Shown one piece after another: positions 18,008 through 26,378 of a stretch of DNA of 64,000 nt. The stretch is taken from positions 4,009-68,008 of the forward strand of contig CAJUGO010000009.1 in the NCBI GenBank assembly GCA_910585865.1, read 5' to 3'. Each line of letters opens with the position of its first letter. Position 1 is the stretch's first letter. This DNA is from an uncultured Ruminococcus sp. (lineage in GTDB: Bacteria; Bacillota; Clostridia; Oscillospirales; Acutalibacteraceae). Under the pieces are notes generated by a model. The model was not told the origin of the DNA. It ran no database searches and saw only the letters and a list, made by a program, of their open reading frames with translations. The position numbers and the translations under genes were made by a program.

Positions 18008-18157
18008 TTATTTTGTTTCTTTGTGAAGAGTGTGTTTTTTACAGAAACGACAGTACTTATTCATTTCAAGTCTGTCAGGACTGTTCTTCTTATTCTTCAT
18101 TGTGTTGTAGTTACGCTGTTTGCACTCTGTGCAGGCCAATGTGATTTTAACTCTCAT
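18008..18157 (-). CDS. rpmG: 50S ribosomal protein L33
   Basis: A 49-residue L33, first gene of the secE-nusG-rpl operon. It begins MRVKITLACTECKQRNY and ends FCKKHTLHKETK. Both CxxC pairs (CTEC, CRFC) are present, so this is the zinc-binding form. GGAGGTGCC precedes the ATG, and its stop lies 12 bases before secE. Confidence 0.96.
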   Translation of the reverse strand: MRVKITLACTECKQRNYNTMKNKKNSPDRLEMNKYCRFCKKHTLHKETK

Positions 18158-18240
18158 AACGGCACCTCCCGGTTATTTCGGAATATTTTAGCCTCCCTCA
18201 ATAGGGCACAAAAAAATAAGCCCCTTTCAGAGGTATACTT

Positions 18241-18269
18241 ATATTAACACATCAAAAAGGACAAGTCAA
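18241..18269 (-). promoter_or_regulatory. Promoter of the rpmG-secE-nusG-rpl operon
   Basis: Minus-strand TTGACT (18269-18264), a 17-base spacer and TAATAT (18246-18241), giving a leader of about 75 bases before rpmG. Confidence 0.75.
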
Positions 18270-18319
18270 GTCTTTTTGAAAAATTTTGGATGTTTTTCTG
18301 ATATTGTTTGTTATTACGT

Positions 18320-18350
18320 AAAACATCCGCCGCCCGTGAGCGGCGGACAA
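18320..18350 (-). terminator. Terminator of the 18.4-19.1 kb gene
   Basis: Minus-strand GTCCGCCGCT / GGCGGCGGAT GC-rich stem with TTTT after it, directly downstream of the hypothetical gene's stop at 18356. Confidence 0.75.
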
Positions 18351-18355
18351 AAGCT

Positions 18356-19147
18356 TTAACTATTTGAAAGTGTATTTATCTTTGAAGTATTCTTCTTTTT
18401 TGCAGTTTCCGGCTTAACAGTTTTGCCCTTATATCTGCGTGCAGTTTTAGACGCAAGCTTTAACTCATCATCAAAATGCTCATAAATCGCATTATACTCT
18501 GCATCCTCAAGTGAATTGAGCAGTACGATTGTAATAATCGAACGCGTATCAACATCACCGTTATTATACTGAAGATTAAACAGACCGGCTAATTTCACAA
18601 GCTCCGGCTTGGTTGAGCGCTTTATAAACTGCTCTACTTTAGACGCAATGTGTTCCTTTGCAAAAGTAGCTCCGCGAAACGGAAAATAACAGTCCTCTTC
18701 ATTTTTAATTTCTTCTTTGAGTTCGGGAAAAAATGCTACAAAACGTTTTGCCAAAAACTTAGGATCAGCATTGCCGTCATCATCTTTTTTCTTTTTCTGC
18801 TTAATCTGTTTTGCTCTTTTTATTGCAATTGTACCCGATACACCCTCAACAAAATCATTTGCAATACTTTCGGCATCCCTTTGAGTTCCCACAGTTTCAT
18901 CATACAGCCACGTTGCAAGAGTTTTCCACTCGTTATCCGGACCATCCTCTGTCATTGTGCATGAACGCAGAACCATCTGTTCCTTATCCTTGTAATACAC
19001 AACCGAATATGCAATATTCGCACTTGTAAAAAGGGCAACCAGTTCATTCCCGTTATCAGACGCAACTCGCTGTTTTTCATAGCCCTGTTTTACAAGCTCC
19101 TCTTCAACCTTGCCTACTATAAATTCAAATGCTTTTTTAAATTCCAA
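18356..19147 (-). CDS. Hypothetical protein
   Basis: A 263-residue soluble protein that I do not recognise. The N-terminal ~95 residues look like a mixed alpha/beta domain (FKKAFEFIVGKVEEELVKQGYEKQR; YSVVYYKDKEQMVLRSCTM). A Lys-rich linker (KQIKQKKKKDDDG) leads to a helical C-terminal domain with FLAKRFVAFFPELKEEI, ending in a Lys/Thr-rich tail. No signal peptide or membrane segment is seen. It is a single gene with its own terminator. Function unknown. Confidence 0.8.
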   Translation of the reverse strand: MEFKKAFEFIVGKVEEELVKQGYEKQRVASDNGNELVALFTSANIAYSVVYYKDKEQMVLRSCTMTEDGPDNEWKTLATWLYDETVGTQRDAESIANDFVEGVSGTIAIKRAKQIKQKKKKDDDGNADPKFLAKRFVAFFPELKEEIKNEEDCYFPFRGATFAKEHIASKVEQFIKRSTKPELVKLAGLFNLQYNNGDVDTRSIITIVLLNSLEDAEYNAIYEHFDDELKLASKTARRYKGKTVKPETAKKKNTSKINTLSNS

Positions 19148-19221
19148 CTTAATCTTCCTCTCGGACTTGTCTGTTATTTGTCATTATACAATTAAAAATA
19201 TGATTTGTCAAAGGTTTTGGC

Positions 19222-19250
19222 TTGCAACAATCAAGTTATTGTGTTATTAT
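19222..19250 (+). promoter_or_regulatory. Promoter of murI-ywiB-like-argS
   Basis: TTGCAA, a 17-base spacer and TATTAT end about 35 bases before the murI ATG. Confidence 0.65.
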
Positions 19251-19284
19251 TTATTTTGTATATTAATGTAAGAGAGGTTTTATT

Positions 19285-20103
19285 ATGTCTTCCCGAGATG
19301 CTATTGGAGTTTTTGATTCCGGACTGGGCGGGCTGAGCGCAGTAAAGGAATTTTTAAACGTTCTTCCAAATGAAAAAATAATATACTTCGGCGATACAGG
19401 CAGAGTACCTTATGGAAACAGAAGCCGTGACACTATCATGAAGTATGCATTTCAGGATGCAGAATTTCTTATGAATAACAACGTTAAAATGGTAGTTGCC
19501 GCTTGCGGAACTGTAAGCTCAGTTGCCGGAGATAAGCTTGAAAGAAGTCTGCCTGTTTTGTATACAGGAGTTGTAAACCCAACTGCTTTTATTGCAGATC
19601 AAAAGACTAAAAACGGAAAAATCGGCGTAATCGGGACTGCAGCCACAATAGCAAGCCACAGTTATAAACTCAGACTTAAAAAATTAAACCCGGACTACAT
19701 AGTGTATGAACAGGCCTGCCCGCTTTTTGTCCCTCTTGTGGAAAGCGGATTTATATGCCGTGATGACCAAATTGTGAGACTCGTTATCAAAAGGTATCTT
19801 TCTGATCTTAAAGAGAGCGGAATAGACACGCTTATTTTAGGCTGTACTCATTATCCTTTGCTGAGAGATGCTATTTCGGACTACATGGGCGACAGTGTTA
19901 CATTGGTGGACTCAGGATATGAAACAGCAGTATATTCTGCAAAAATACTTAAAGAACAAAATCTGCTCAATGATGATAAAGCAAGCAAAAACCCTGAATT
20001 TTTTGTAAGCGATACCCCCGATGGTTTTGAAAGCGTCGCAGGACTCTTTTTAGGACGCAATATGGAACATACGGTTACCCAGATTGATATTGAGCAATAT
20101 TGA
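19285..20103 (+). CDS. murI: Glutamate racemase
   Basis: A 272-residue racemase that makes D-glutamate for peptidoglycan. The N-terminal FDSGLGGLSAV motif is present, as are both catalytic cysteines, one in VVAACGTVSS (near residue 74) and one in LGCTHYPLL (near residue 189). The first motif normally reads ACNTAS; here Asn is Gly. Both acid/base cysteines are kept, so activity is still expected. GAGAGG lies before the ATG. The gene is followed closely by the DUF1934 gene and argS. Confidence 0.93.
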   Translation: MSSRDAIGVFDSGLGGLSAVKEFLNVLPNEKIIYFGDTGRVPYGNRSRDTIMKYAFQDAEFLMNNNVKMVVAACGTVSSVAGDKLERSLPVLYTGVVNPTAFIADQKTKNGKIGVIGTAATIASHSYKLRLKKLNPDYIVYEQACPLFVPLVESGFICRDDQIVRLVIKRYLSDLKESGIDTLILGCTHYPLLRDAISDYMGDSVTLVDSGYETAVYSAKILKEQNLLNDDKASKNPEFFVSDTPDGFESVAGLFLGRNMEHTVTQIDIEQY

Positions 20104-20116
20104 TGAGGATATAAAA

Positions 20117-20560
20117 ATGACAGATAAGGAAAAATATATGATCTCCATAGTCGGCGAGCAAAAGCTTGATAATGAAACGGACAAGATTGAAGTGCTTACC
20201 GCAGGAAATTACATTATGAAAAAAGATCATTGTTATATAGGGTATAAAGAATATGATGAAAACAGTCCCGGAGATTACTACGATAATCTTGTAAAAGTCG
20301 AAGATAATATTGTAACAATAACTCGAAAGGGCCCTATGAAATCCCAGCTAATGCTTGAAAAAGGAAGACGGCATCAATGCCTGTATCAAACCCCGGCAGG
20401 TGATCTCATGATTGGCGTATTCACCAAAACAATGAAAAATACTCTTGATAAAAAAGGCGGTACACTTGAAGTAAGTTATACTCTTGACTTCAACACCGAC
20501 CTTGTAAGCGAAAACCGATTTAAAATTACAGTCGAGGAAAAAACAAATCCTGATGCGTAA
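20117..20560 (+). CDS. DUF1934 family protein (YwiB-like beta-barrel)
   Basis: A 147-residue protein of the DUF1934/YwiB family, a small calycin-like beta-barrel of unknown role. Recognisable parts are the start DKEKYMISIVGEQ, the central TRKGPMKSQLMLEKGRRHQCLYQTPAGDL and the final strands GTLEVSYTLDFN. In Bacillus the same gene (ywiB) also sits directly before argS, which supports the call. The ATG at 20117 follows GAGGATATAAAA; it begins just after the murI stop. Confidence 0.85.
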   Translation: MTDKEKYMISIVGEQKLDNETDKIEVLTAGNYIMKKDHCYIGYKEYDENSPGDYYDNLVKVEDNIVTITRKGPMKSQLMLEKGRRHQCLYQTPAGDLMIGVFTKTMKNTLDKKGGTLEVSYTLDFNTDLVSENRFKITVEEKTNPDA

Positions 20561-20658
20561 TGCTTTGGCAAAACGATCAAACAGTAAAATTCCGAACACG
20601 GCTTTCCCGATAAAATATATGCTATCAGAAGCAAAATATGTAAATGAGGTAGAACAAC

Positions 20659-22395
20659 ATGGACATTTATACATCAGCAGTTAATCAGCTAAAAAAAGCA
20701 ATTACATCTGCAATTGAAAAGGCAATTGAAAACGGCGTGCTTCCAAAGGCTGAAATTCCTTTGTTTATTATTGAAACTCCTGCCGACAAATCACACGGTG
20801 ATTTTGCTACTAATGCTGCTATGGCAGGTGCTAAAGCCTTTCATATGCCTCCGTTCAAAATTGCACAGGCAATCACTTCAAATCTTGAGCTTTCAGGCAC
20901 AATGTTTGAGCGTTTTGAAACAGCCGGTCCGGGGTTTATCAATTTCTTTCTCGGAACAGAATTTTATTCAAATGTAATCCGTGAAATTCTTACAAACCCG
21001 CAGCATTACGGAAGAAGCGAATTTGGCAGAGACGAAAAGGTTATGGTTGAATTTGTTTCTGCCAATCCTACAGGTCCTATGCATATGGGCAATGCAAGAG
21101 GCGGCGCATTGGGCGACTGTCTTGCCGCTGTTCTTAACAAAGCAGGTTATAACGCCTGGCGGGAATTTTATGTAAATGATGCAGGCAATCAAATTGAAAA
21201 ATTCGGCTGTTCGCTAGAGGCCAGATATCTTCAGATTTACAAAGGCGATGAAATTGAATTTCCCGAAGACGGCTATCAGGGTGCTGACATAACTGATCTT
21301 GCAAAAGAATATGCTGATATCAACGGAGACAAACTTCTTGATCTGCCAAGCAATGAACGTAAAAAAGAGCTTGTTTCATATGCACTTCCTAAAAACATAG
21401 GCAAAATGCAGTCTGATATGGAAAAATACAAAATTTATTATGACAAATGGTTCTTTGAAAGCGAGCTTCATCAAAGCGGTGCTGTAAAAGCAGTTGTTGA
21501 TTTGCTCACTGAAAAAGGACTCACCTATGAAAAGGAAGGCGCAATCTGGTATAAGAATAAACAGGTTCTTACAGAAAAACTTCTTAACGAAGGAAAAACT
21601 CAGGATTATATTGATAATCTGGAGCTAAAGGACGATGTTTTAATCCGCAACAACGGTAATCCGACATATTTCGCAGCTGATATTGCCTATCATAAAAATA
21701 AATTTGACAGGGGCTTTACCACCCTTATTGATGTATGGGGCGCAGACCACCATGGCCACGTTATGAGAATGAAGGGAGCAATGGACGCCATAGGATATGC
21801 CGGTGACAAACTTAATGTTGTGCTTATGCAGCTTGTAAAGCTGGTAAAGGGCGGTGAGCTTGTCAAAATGAGCAAACGCACGGGCAAAGCTATTCAGCTT
21901 TGCGATCTGCTTGACGAGGTACCCGTTGACAGCGCAAGGTTTTTGTTTAACACAAGAGAAGCCAACACCCAGATGGACTTTGACCTCGACCTTGCTGTCA
22001 GCCAGGACAATCAAAATCCTGTATACTATGTACAGTATGCGCACGCAAGAATTTGCAGCATCCTAAAAGCTCTTGCAAATGAAGGTATTCATCCGCGAGA
22101 TTGCAGTGATAATGAACTTGCCCTTCTTATTGCTCCAGAAGAAAGAGAGCTTATAAATCATCTTGCTTTATATACAAATGAGATTATCAATGCAGCGAAG
22201 GATTATGACCCTACTAAAATAACCCGCTATGTTACACAGCTTGCTACCCTGTTTCATAAATTCTATAATGCATGCCGTGTAAAAGGCGAAAATGAAGGGC
22301 TTGTACAAGCGAGACTTGCACTTTGCCAATGTGTTAAAGCAGTAATTAAAAATGTTTTGACTATGTTTAATATTTCCTGTCCTGATGCAATGTAA
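20659..22395 (+). CDS. argS: Arginyl-tRNA synthetase
   Basis: A 578-residue class Ia synthetase that charges tRNA(Arg). The HIGH-type motif is MHMGNARGGALGD (near residue 140), and the KMSKS-type motif is VKMSKRTGKAI (near residue 405), here in the lysine-containing form. An N-terminal Add-1 domain (residues ~1-110) and a C-terminal anticodon domain (YYVQYAHARICSIL onward) are present. GAGGTAGAACA precedes the ATG. Confidence 0.97.
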   Translation: MDIYTSAVNQLKKAITSAIEKAIENGVLPKAEIPLFIIETPADKSHGDFATNAAMAGAKAFHMPPFKIAQAITSNLELSGTMFERFETAGPGFINFFLGTEFYSNVIREILTNPQHYGRSEFGRDEKVMVEFVSANPTGPMHMGNARGGALGDCLAAVLNKAGYNAWREFYVNDAGNQIEKFGCSLEARYLQIYKGDEIEFPEDGYQGADITDLAKEYADINGDKLLDLPSNERKKELVSYALPKNIGKMQSDMEKYKIYYDKWFFESELHQSGAVKAVVDLLTEKGLTYEKEGAIWYKNKQVLTEKLLNEGKTQDYIDNLELKDDVLIRNNGNPTYFAADIAYHKNKFDRGFTTLIDVWGADHHGHVMRMKGAMDAIGYAGDKLNVVLMQLVKLVKGGELVKMSKRTGKAIQLCDLLDEVPVDSARFLFNTREANTQMDFDLDLAVSQDNQNPVYYVQYAHARICSILKALANEGIHPRDCSDNELALLIAPEERELINHLALYTNEIINAAKDYDPTKITRYVTQLATLFHKFYNACRVKGENEGLVQARLALCQCVKAVIKNVLTMFNISCPDAM

Positions 22396-22505
22396 TAAAT
22401 ATTTATTATGTTAATAATACATCAATAAATTATAATAGATTTTCCAAAATAACTAATCTCCGTAATATAAGTTTTTTTAGTTACAAGAAAATAATTTCAG
22501 CTTAG

Positions 22506-22543
22506 GCGGTATAGCCCCGATGACAAGGGCTGTACCGCTTTTT
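22506..22543 (+). terminator. Terminator downstream of argS
   Basis: GCGGTATAGCCC and GGGCTGTACCGC pair over 12 positions with one G·U, followed by five T. It lies 110 bases after argS. Confidence 0.85.
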
Positions 22544-22895
22544 CGTATTCCTAAGCGGCTTGACGTTTCAATTGCGTAGCAAAAACAAATTGCAAAACTG
22601 AAGCCAATATCCATTTTCTGTAGCCGCTTCCCGTATTTCTTCTGAACTTTGCACTGTGACAATGGTCCTGTCAAATGCTAAAACTCTTTCAGACAACAAA
22701 AATGTTTTTCTTTTCCCTATTACGAGGGATTCCAGAAATGAAAATACAAGTAAAATAAAAACAGAATTTTTGATAACTGTTAATAAGGTTATCGGTATGT
22801 CTACGCCTTTATAAAGCTAAGTCAAAAATATGTTAAATTTACTGCTATACCGTTTTACGGAAAGATAAATATGGGATAAAATTCTAAACATATAA
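22544..22895. other. Intergenic region before the TetR gene
   Basis: About 350 bases with no supported gene. A 65-codon frame on the minus strand (22477-22674) reads through the terminator arms and lacks a ribosome binding site, so it is not called. No transposase or repeat end was recognised. Confidence 0.4.
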
Positions 22896-22947
22896 TTGAC
22901 ATAAAAATTAAGCTCAGTTATGATATTATTGAACAAATATTCATTCA
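22896..22947 (+). promoter_or_regulatory. Promoter and probable TetR operator
   Basis: TTGACA (22896-22901), a 17-base spacer and TATGAT (22919-22924). The imperfect palindrome TGAACAAATATTCATTCA (22930-22947, 14 of 18 positions symmetric) covers the expected transcription start and lies just before the GTG of the TetR gene. This suggests autorepression. Confidence 0.7.
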
Positions 22948-22965
22948 AAAACAAGGAGGAAAATT

Positions 22966-23565
22966 GTGCCGAAATCAAAAGAGCGGTGCGAGGAAATCCG
23001 CACGAAAACCCGTTCTAAAATATTACATGATTCCATGCTTTATTTTGCAAAAAATGGTTTTGCCGGAACAAAGATAAGTGATTTGGCAAAACACATAGGT
23101 ATCGGGCAAGGTACTCTATATATCTATTTCAAATCAAAAGAAGAATTGTTTCATGAAATTTTTACTTTAATAAACAGCGGTAAAGATATGAAAGAATTGA
23201 AAATGCTGACACGTTTACCTATATCCGCAAATAAGAAAATATTGAGGCTGTCACGCAGTATTATGACCAAATTAACTCAAGACGAAATTTATGCAGCAAA
23301 AATAGCGTTAAATACACAAATGATATTTGAACAAAAAGACTTTGTTTCTGTGGAAACAACTTATCAGTCTGAATTATATCAAATGACGGAAAAAATTATT
23401 GAGCAAGGACAAAAAGAAGGAAGTGTTGTAGAGGGATTACCCATGAAATTAGCAGACTATTACTGGGGTGTTGTCTACCTCTATGCCCTAAAAAAATTAT
23501 TTACAACAAATTATGAAATGATTTCAGAAAAAGACTTGGCGCGGGTTTTGCTGATAGACGGATAA
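22966..23565 (+). CDS. TetR/AcrR family transcriptional regulator
   Basis: A 199-residue regulator. The N-terminal helix-turn-helix is classic: RSKILHDSMLYFAKNGFAGTKISDLAKHIGIG then QGTLYIYFKSKEELF (residues ~14-62). The C-terminal ligand/dimer domain is helical and unassigned. It starts with GTG at 22966, 7 bases after AAGGAGG. The adjacent short-chain dehydrogenase starts 20 bases downstream and is the obvious target or partner. An operator-like palindrome lies in its promoter. Confidence 0.92.
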   Translation: MPKSKERCEEIRTKTRSKILHDSMLYFAKNGFAGTKISDLAKHIGIGQGTLYIYFKSKEELFHEIFTLINSGKDMKELKMLTRLPISANKKILRLSRSIMTKLTQDEIYAAKIALNTQMIFEQKDFVSVETTYQSELYQMTEKIIEQGQKEGSVVEGLPMKLADYYWGVVYLYALKKLFTTNYEMISEKDLARVLLIDG

Positions 23566-23585
23566 AAAAGGAGTTAGAAGCTTAT

Positions 23586-24347
23586 ATGAAAAAAATAGCG
23601 ATTGTAACAGGTGCTTCCGGCGGTATAGGACAAGTATTTGTACGGGAGCTGACAAAAGAAAATCTAGATGAAATATGGATAGTTGGAAGAAAGGAAAAAC
23701 AGCTTCTTTTGTTAAAAAATGAATTTGGTGAAAGAATTATTCCAATATGCATGGATTTGACAAAAGATACAGATTTGTTATCTTTTGCAGATTTACTGAA
23801 AAGGCAAAACCTATCTGTTTTGTGGTTAATAAATAATGCCGGAATTGCAAAAATGGCACCATCACAGGAGTTTTCACTTTTAGAAATAGAGCAGACAATA
23901 GACTTAAATTGTAAAGCACCGGCAGTCCTTATCAGCCTTTGTATTCCCTTTATGAAAAAGGGAGCAAAAATACTTAATATTTCCTCCGCTTCCGCATTTC
24001 AGCCTGTACCATATATCAATTTGTATGCCGCAACCAAAGCCTTTGAACGCAGCTATTCGCGTGCTCTAAATACAGAATTGAAAACTTCCGGAATTACGGT
24101 AACGGCAGTCTGCCCAAGTTGGGTTGATACCGGTATGCTGTTAAAAGAAATTGACGGAAGAAAAGTGCGTTTTCCGGGAATAGTTACTCCTGAAAGAGTG
24201 GTAAGAAAAGCAATTATAGACACAAAAAAAGGAAAGGATACGTCCATTTGTTCCTTTTATGTAAAGTGCCAACATTTAAATGTAAAATTATTACCGCAAA
24301 GACTAACAATGAAAATCTGGCTGCATAACATCAAAAAATATTTATGA
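23586..24347 (+). CDS. Short-chain dehydrogenase/reductase
   Basis: A 253-residue NAD(P)-dependent oxidoreductase of the classical SDR type. It has the nucleotide-binding TGASGGIGQ (residues 8-16), NNAG (near 82), the catalytic Ser in LNISSASA and the YAATK Tyr/Lys pair (near 148-152), followed by VCPSWVDTGML. The C-terminal end (VKCQHLNVKLLPQRLTMKIWL) resembles SDRs acting on lipids or steroids, but the substrate is not shown. It is co-transcribed with the TetR gene. Confidence 0.9.
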   Translation: MKKIAIVTGASGGIGQVFVRELTKENLDEIWIVGRKEKQLLLLKNEFGERIIPICMDLTKDTDLLSFADLLKRQNLSVLWLINNAGIAKMAPSQEFSLLEIEQTIDLNCKAPAVLISLCIPFMKKGAKILNISSASAFQPVPYINLYAATKAFERSYSRALNTELKTSGITVTAVCPSWVDTGMLLKEIDGRKVRFPGIVTPERVVRKAIIDTKKGKDTSICSFYVKCQHLNVKLLPQRLTMKIWLHNIKKYL

Positions 24348-24509
24348 GATTGCTTTTTCCCTCAATTTATTATGGAATTGGTACGCAGCAAGGTTTATTC
24401 TTTCCTTGATTTATGCAACTTTGCGGGCGTTGAAATAACATAGTAAAGTTTTTATATTTCTACTCTCAAAAAGGTACTCTATTGTGTAACACAGCATAAG
24501 CAGTAAAAC

Positions 24510-24550
24510 AGCTAACCAGTCGCTTTAAAAGGCGCTCGGTTAGCTATTTT
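24510..24550 (+). terminator. Terminator of the TetR-SDR operon
   Basis: AGCTAACC pairs exactly with GGTTAGCT, with an inner CGC/GCG stem, and is followed by ATTTTAG. It lies about 160 bases after the SDR stop. Confidence 0.65.
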
Positions 24551-24657
24551 AGCCTGCTCACTGTATAAAAGGTTAATGATAAGTTGTTGTGAATGTTTTT
24601 TATCACTGAAAAAAGTAAATATTTATGGTGATTTTTTTCAAAATCTTAAATTTTGGC

Positions 24658-24686
24658 TTGACATAGTGTGTATCACACTATATAAT
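24658..24686 (+). promoter_or_regulatory. Perfect consensus promoter with palindromic spacer (PadR operator)
   Basis: TTGACA (24658-24663), 17 bases and TATAAT (24681-24686). The whole spacer is the perfect inverted repeat TAGTGTG-TAT-CACACTA. A repressor bound there would cover both promoter elements. GTGTGG just downstream (24702-24707) resembles one more half site. Confidence 0.85.
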
Positions 24687-24717
24687 TATATATACAATAC
24701 AGTGTGGAGGCGAAAAT

Positions 24718-25065
24718 ATGAACCATGATGAAATTGTTTCGGGACTGATTTTGGAATTGCGCCGCGGAACACTAATTCTTCTGGTATTAAGTCAGCTAAA
24801 AGAACCAATGTACGGATATAATCTTGTAAAAAAGCTTCAAGACAACGGAATTCCTATTGAAGCAAACACGTTATATCCGCTAATGCGCAGATTAGAATCT
24901 CAGGGGTTGCTGACAAGCGAGTGGGAAACAAGCGAAGCTAAACCGAGAAAATATTATAAAATCACAGATGACGGATCAACAGTTCTCGAAAAAACCATTT
25001 GTCACTGGAAGAAATTTTCAAAAAATGTTAATCAATTACTGGAGGGAAATAAAAATGACAAATGA
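24718..25065 (+). CDS. PadR family transcriptional regulator
   Basis: A 115-residue winged-helix repressor. The family core reads LRRGTLILLVLSQLKEPMYGYNLVKKL, followed by IPIEANTLYPLMRRLESQGLL and PRKYYKITDDG. GTGGAGGCGAAAAT leads into the ATG. It overlaps the next gene by 11 bases. PadR genes paired with a HAAS-domain membrane protein usually repress their own operon in response to envelope or antibiotic stress; the palindrome in the promoter supports autorepression here. Confidence 0.94.
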   Translation: MNHDEIVSGLILELRRGTLILLVLSQLKEPMYGYNLVKKLQDNGIPIEANTLYPLMRRLESQGLLTSEWETSEAKPRKYYKITDDGSTVLEKTICHWKKFSKNVNQLLEGNKNDK

Positions 25066-26074
25066 CTTAATAGAAAGATATATTTATGCCGTGGTAAAGA
25101 AACTGCCGAATAATCTTAAGGATGATGTCTCCAAAGAGTTAAGATCACTTATTGATGATATGCTTACAGAAAGATGCAAAGATGTAACACCTTCGGATAA
25201 GGATATTAAAGTTGTGCTGACAGAATTGGGCACCCCAAACGAATTATATGAGAAATATAACCCCGACACCAAAAAGTGTCTTATCGGTTCACCATATTAT
25301 TCGACCTATAAATATGTTCTTAAAATTGTACTTATCTGCACAGGCATCGGACTTGTTATATCTACCATAATAGCCGGTATTATTGACATTTGCAAAGACG
25401 GTAGCGTTGTTTCGGAAGCCTCTGGAGTAATAAATTTTCAGCCCTGGATCAGCTTATTTGTTAATTTATTTACCAATCTGCCAATCGGATTGATTATGGG
25501 TTTTGCTTTTGTGACATTACTTTTTGCCTTTTTTTACCATAAGGGTATAAAAATTGATACTACAAATAATTTGGACAGCTTACCGCCTGTACCGAAAAAA
25601 ACTCAAAGGATTTCAAAAACCGAACCAATTATTAGCATATGTTTTTTAACAATTTTTTTAATTGTATTTTTAATTGTTCCTGAAATACTATGTGTAATTG
25701 TTACAAATCCTCATGAACTTGTCCCCATATTTAATACTGAAGCTGTCAGAAGTGCCTGGTACATACTTGTTCTATTCAGTTCAGCAGGCGTAATCCGCGA
25801 AATAATAATGCTTTTTGAAGGACAATATAATAAAAAAGTTATGGTATCTTCAATAATTGCCAATGCCGCATCGGCGCTTTTTGCTGTATGGTGGTTATTG
25901 AGAGATAATATCATCAATGAAAAATTTATAAATAGTTTAACTGCCGTTTTTGATAAAGACGAAACGTTTATAATTAATATTTTCTCAAATTTTCAGTATT
26001 TTTTCCTTGGAATTATATTATTCGCCCTAATTCTGGATACAGTCACGGTAATTGTAAAAACTTTGCGCAAATAA
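25055..26074 (+). CDS. HAAS-domain membrane protein
   Basis: A 339-residue protein. The N-terminal ~70 residues form a HAAS-type domain (IERYIYAVVKKLPNNLKDDVSKELRSLIDDM, then VKVVLTELGTPNELYEKYNP-like), which is the partner surface for PadR proteins. At least six membrane segments follow (for example VLIVLICTGIGLVISTIIAGI-like, LIMGFAFVTLLFAFF and FLTIFLIVFLIVPEIL). The ATG at 25055 follows GGAGGGAAATAAAA; earlier in-frame starts lie inside the PadR gene. It probably senses envelope state and titrates the repressor. A terminator follows. Confidence 0.85.
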   Translation: MTNDLIERYIYAVVKKLPNNLKDDVSKELRSLIDDMLTERCKDVTPSDKDIKVVLTELGTPNELYEKYNPDTKKCLIGSPYYSTYKYVLKIVLICTGIGLVISTIIAGIIDICKDGSVVSEASGVINFQPWISLFVNLFTNLPIGLIMGFAFVTLLFAFFYHKGIKIDTTNNLDSLPPVPKKTQRISKTEPIISICFLTIFLIVFLIVPEILCVIVTNPHELVPIFNTEAVRSAWYILVLFSSAGVIREIIMLFEGQYNKKVMVSSIIANAASALFAVWWLLRDNIINEKFINSLTAVFDKDETFIINIFSNFQYFFLGIILFALILDTVTVIVKTLRK

Positions 26075-26113
26075 TTTTTATTGTGCATATTTAATTGAAA
26101 ATTACAAAAAATA

Positions 26114-26146
26114 AAACCACCTCAATGAAAAGGTGGTTTATTTTTT
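26114..26146 (+). terminator. Terminator of the PadR-HAAS operon
   Basis: AAACCACCT and AGGTGGTTT form a 9-bp stem with an 8-base loop followed by ATTTTTT, 40 bases after the HAAS gene. Confidence 0.88.
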
Positions 26147-26378
26147 GAATAAAAAATCAGATAAACAGTATGAACAGTATCCGGTTGAATTACCGTCACG
26201 CAGCAGTGAAACAAAATGTTCTCCTATCGTTGATGTTGTGGTAAATGAAACCTATCCTCTTGAGTTTGCCAACTGTCACAGAACTAAACCTCACTTTGAT
26301 ACAAATGAAGATATCACTGAGGTAGTTACTACCGAAATAACACCTGATAAGGCAGAGCAAACCACTCGCGAACAGTAA
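26145..26378 (+). CDS. Possible small protein, unsure
   Basis: A 77-codon frame starting with TTG at 26145. AAAGGTGG, 8 bases upstream, could serve as ribosome binding site but is also the right arm of the terminator. The product is hydrophilic (KQYEQYPVELPSRSSETKC; EDITEVVTTEITPDKAEQ) with even amino acid use. It overlaps the end of the convergent YdcF-like gene by 50 bases. I recognise no family. It could be a chance frame. Confidence 0.3.
   Translation: MNKKSDKQYEQYPVELPSRSSETKCSPIVDVVVNETYPLEFANCHRTKPHFDTNEDITEVVTTEITPDKAEQTTREQ

Noticed and set aside
22477..22674. 65-codon frame on the minus strand after argS
   Set aside because: It reads through both arms of the argS terminator, has no ribosome binding site and matches no family I know. 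Similar frames may recur in relatives, but I cannot show this.
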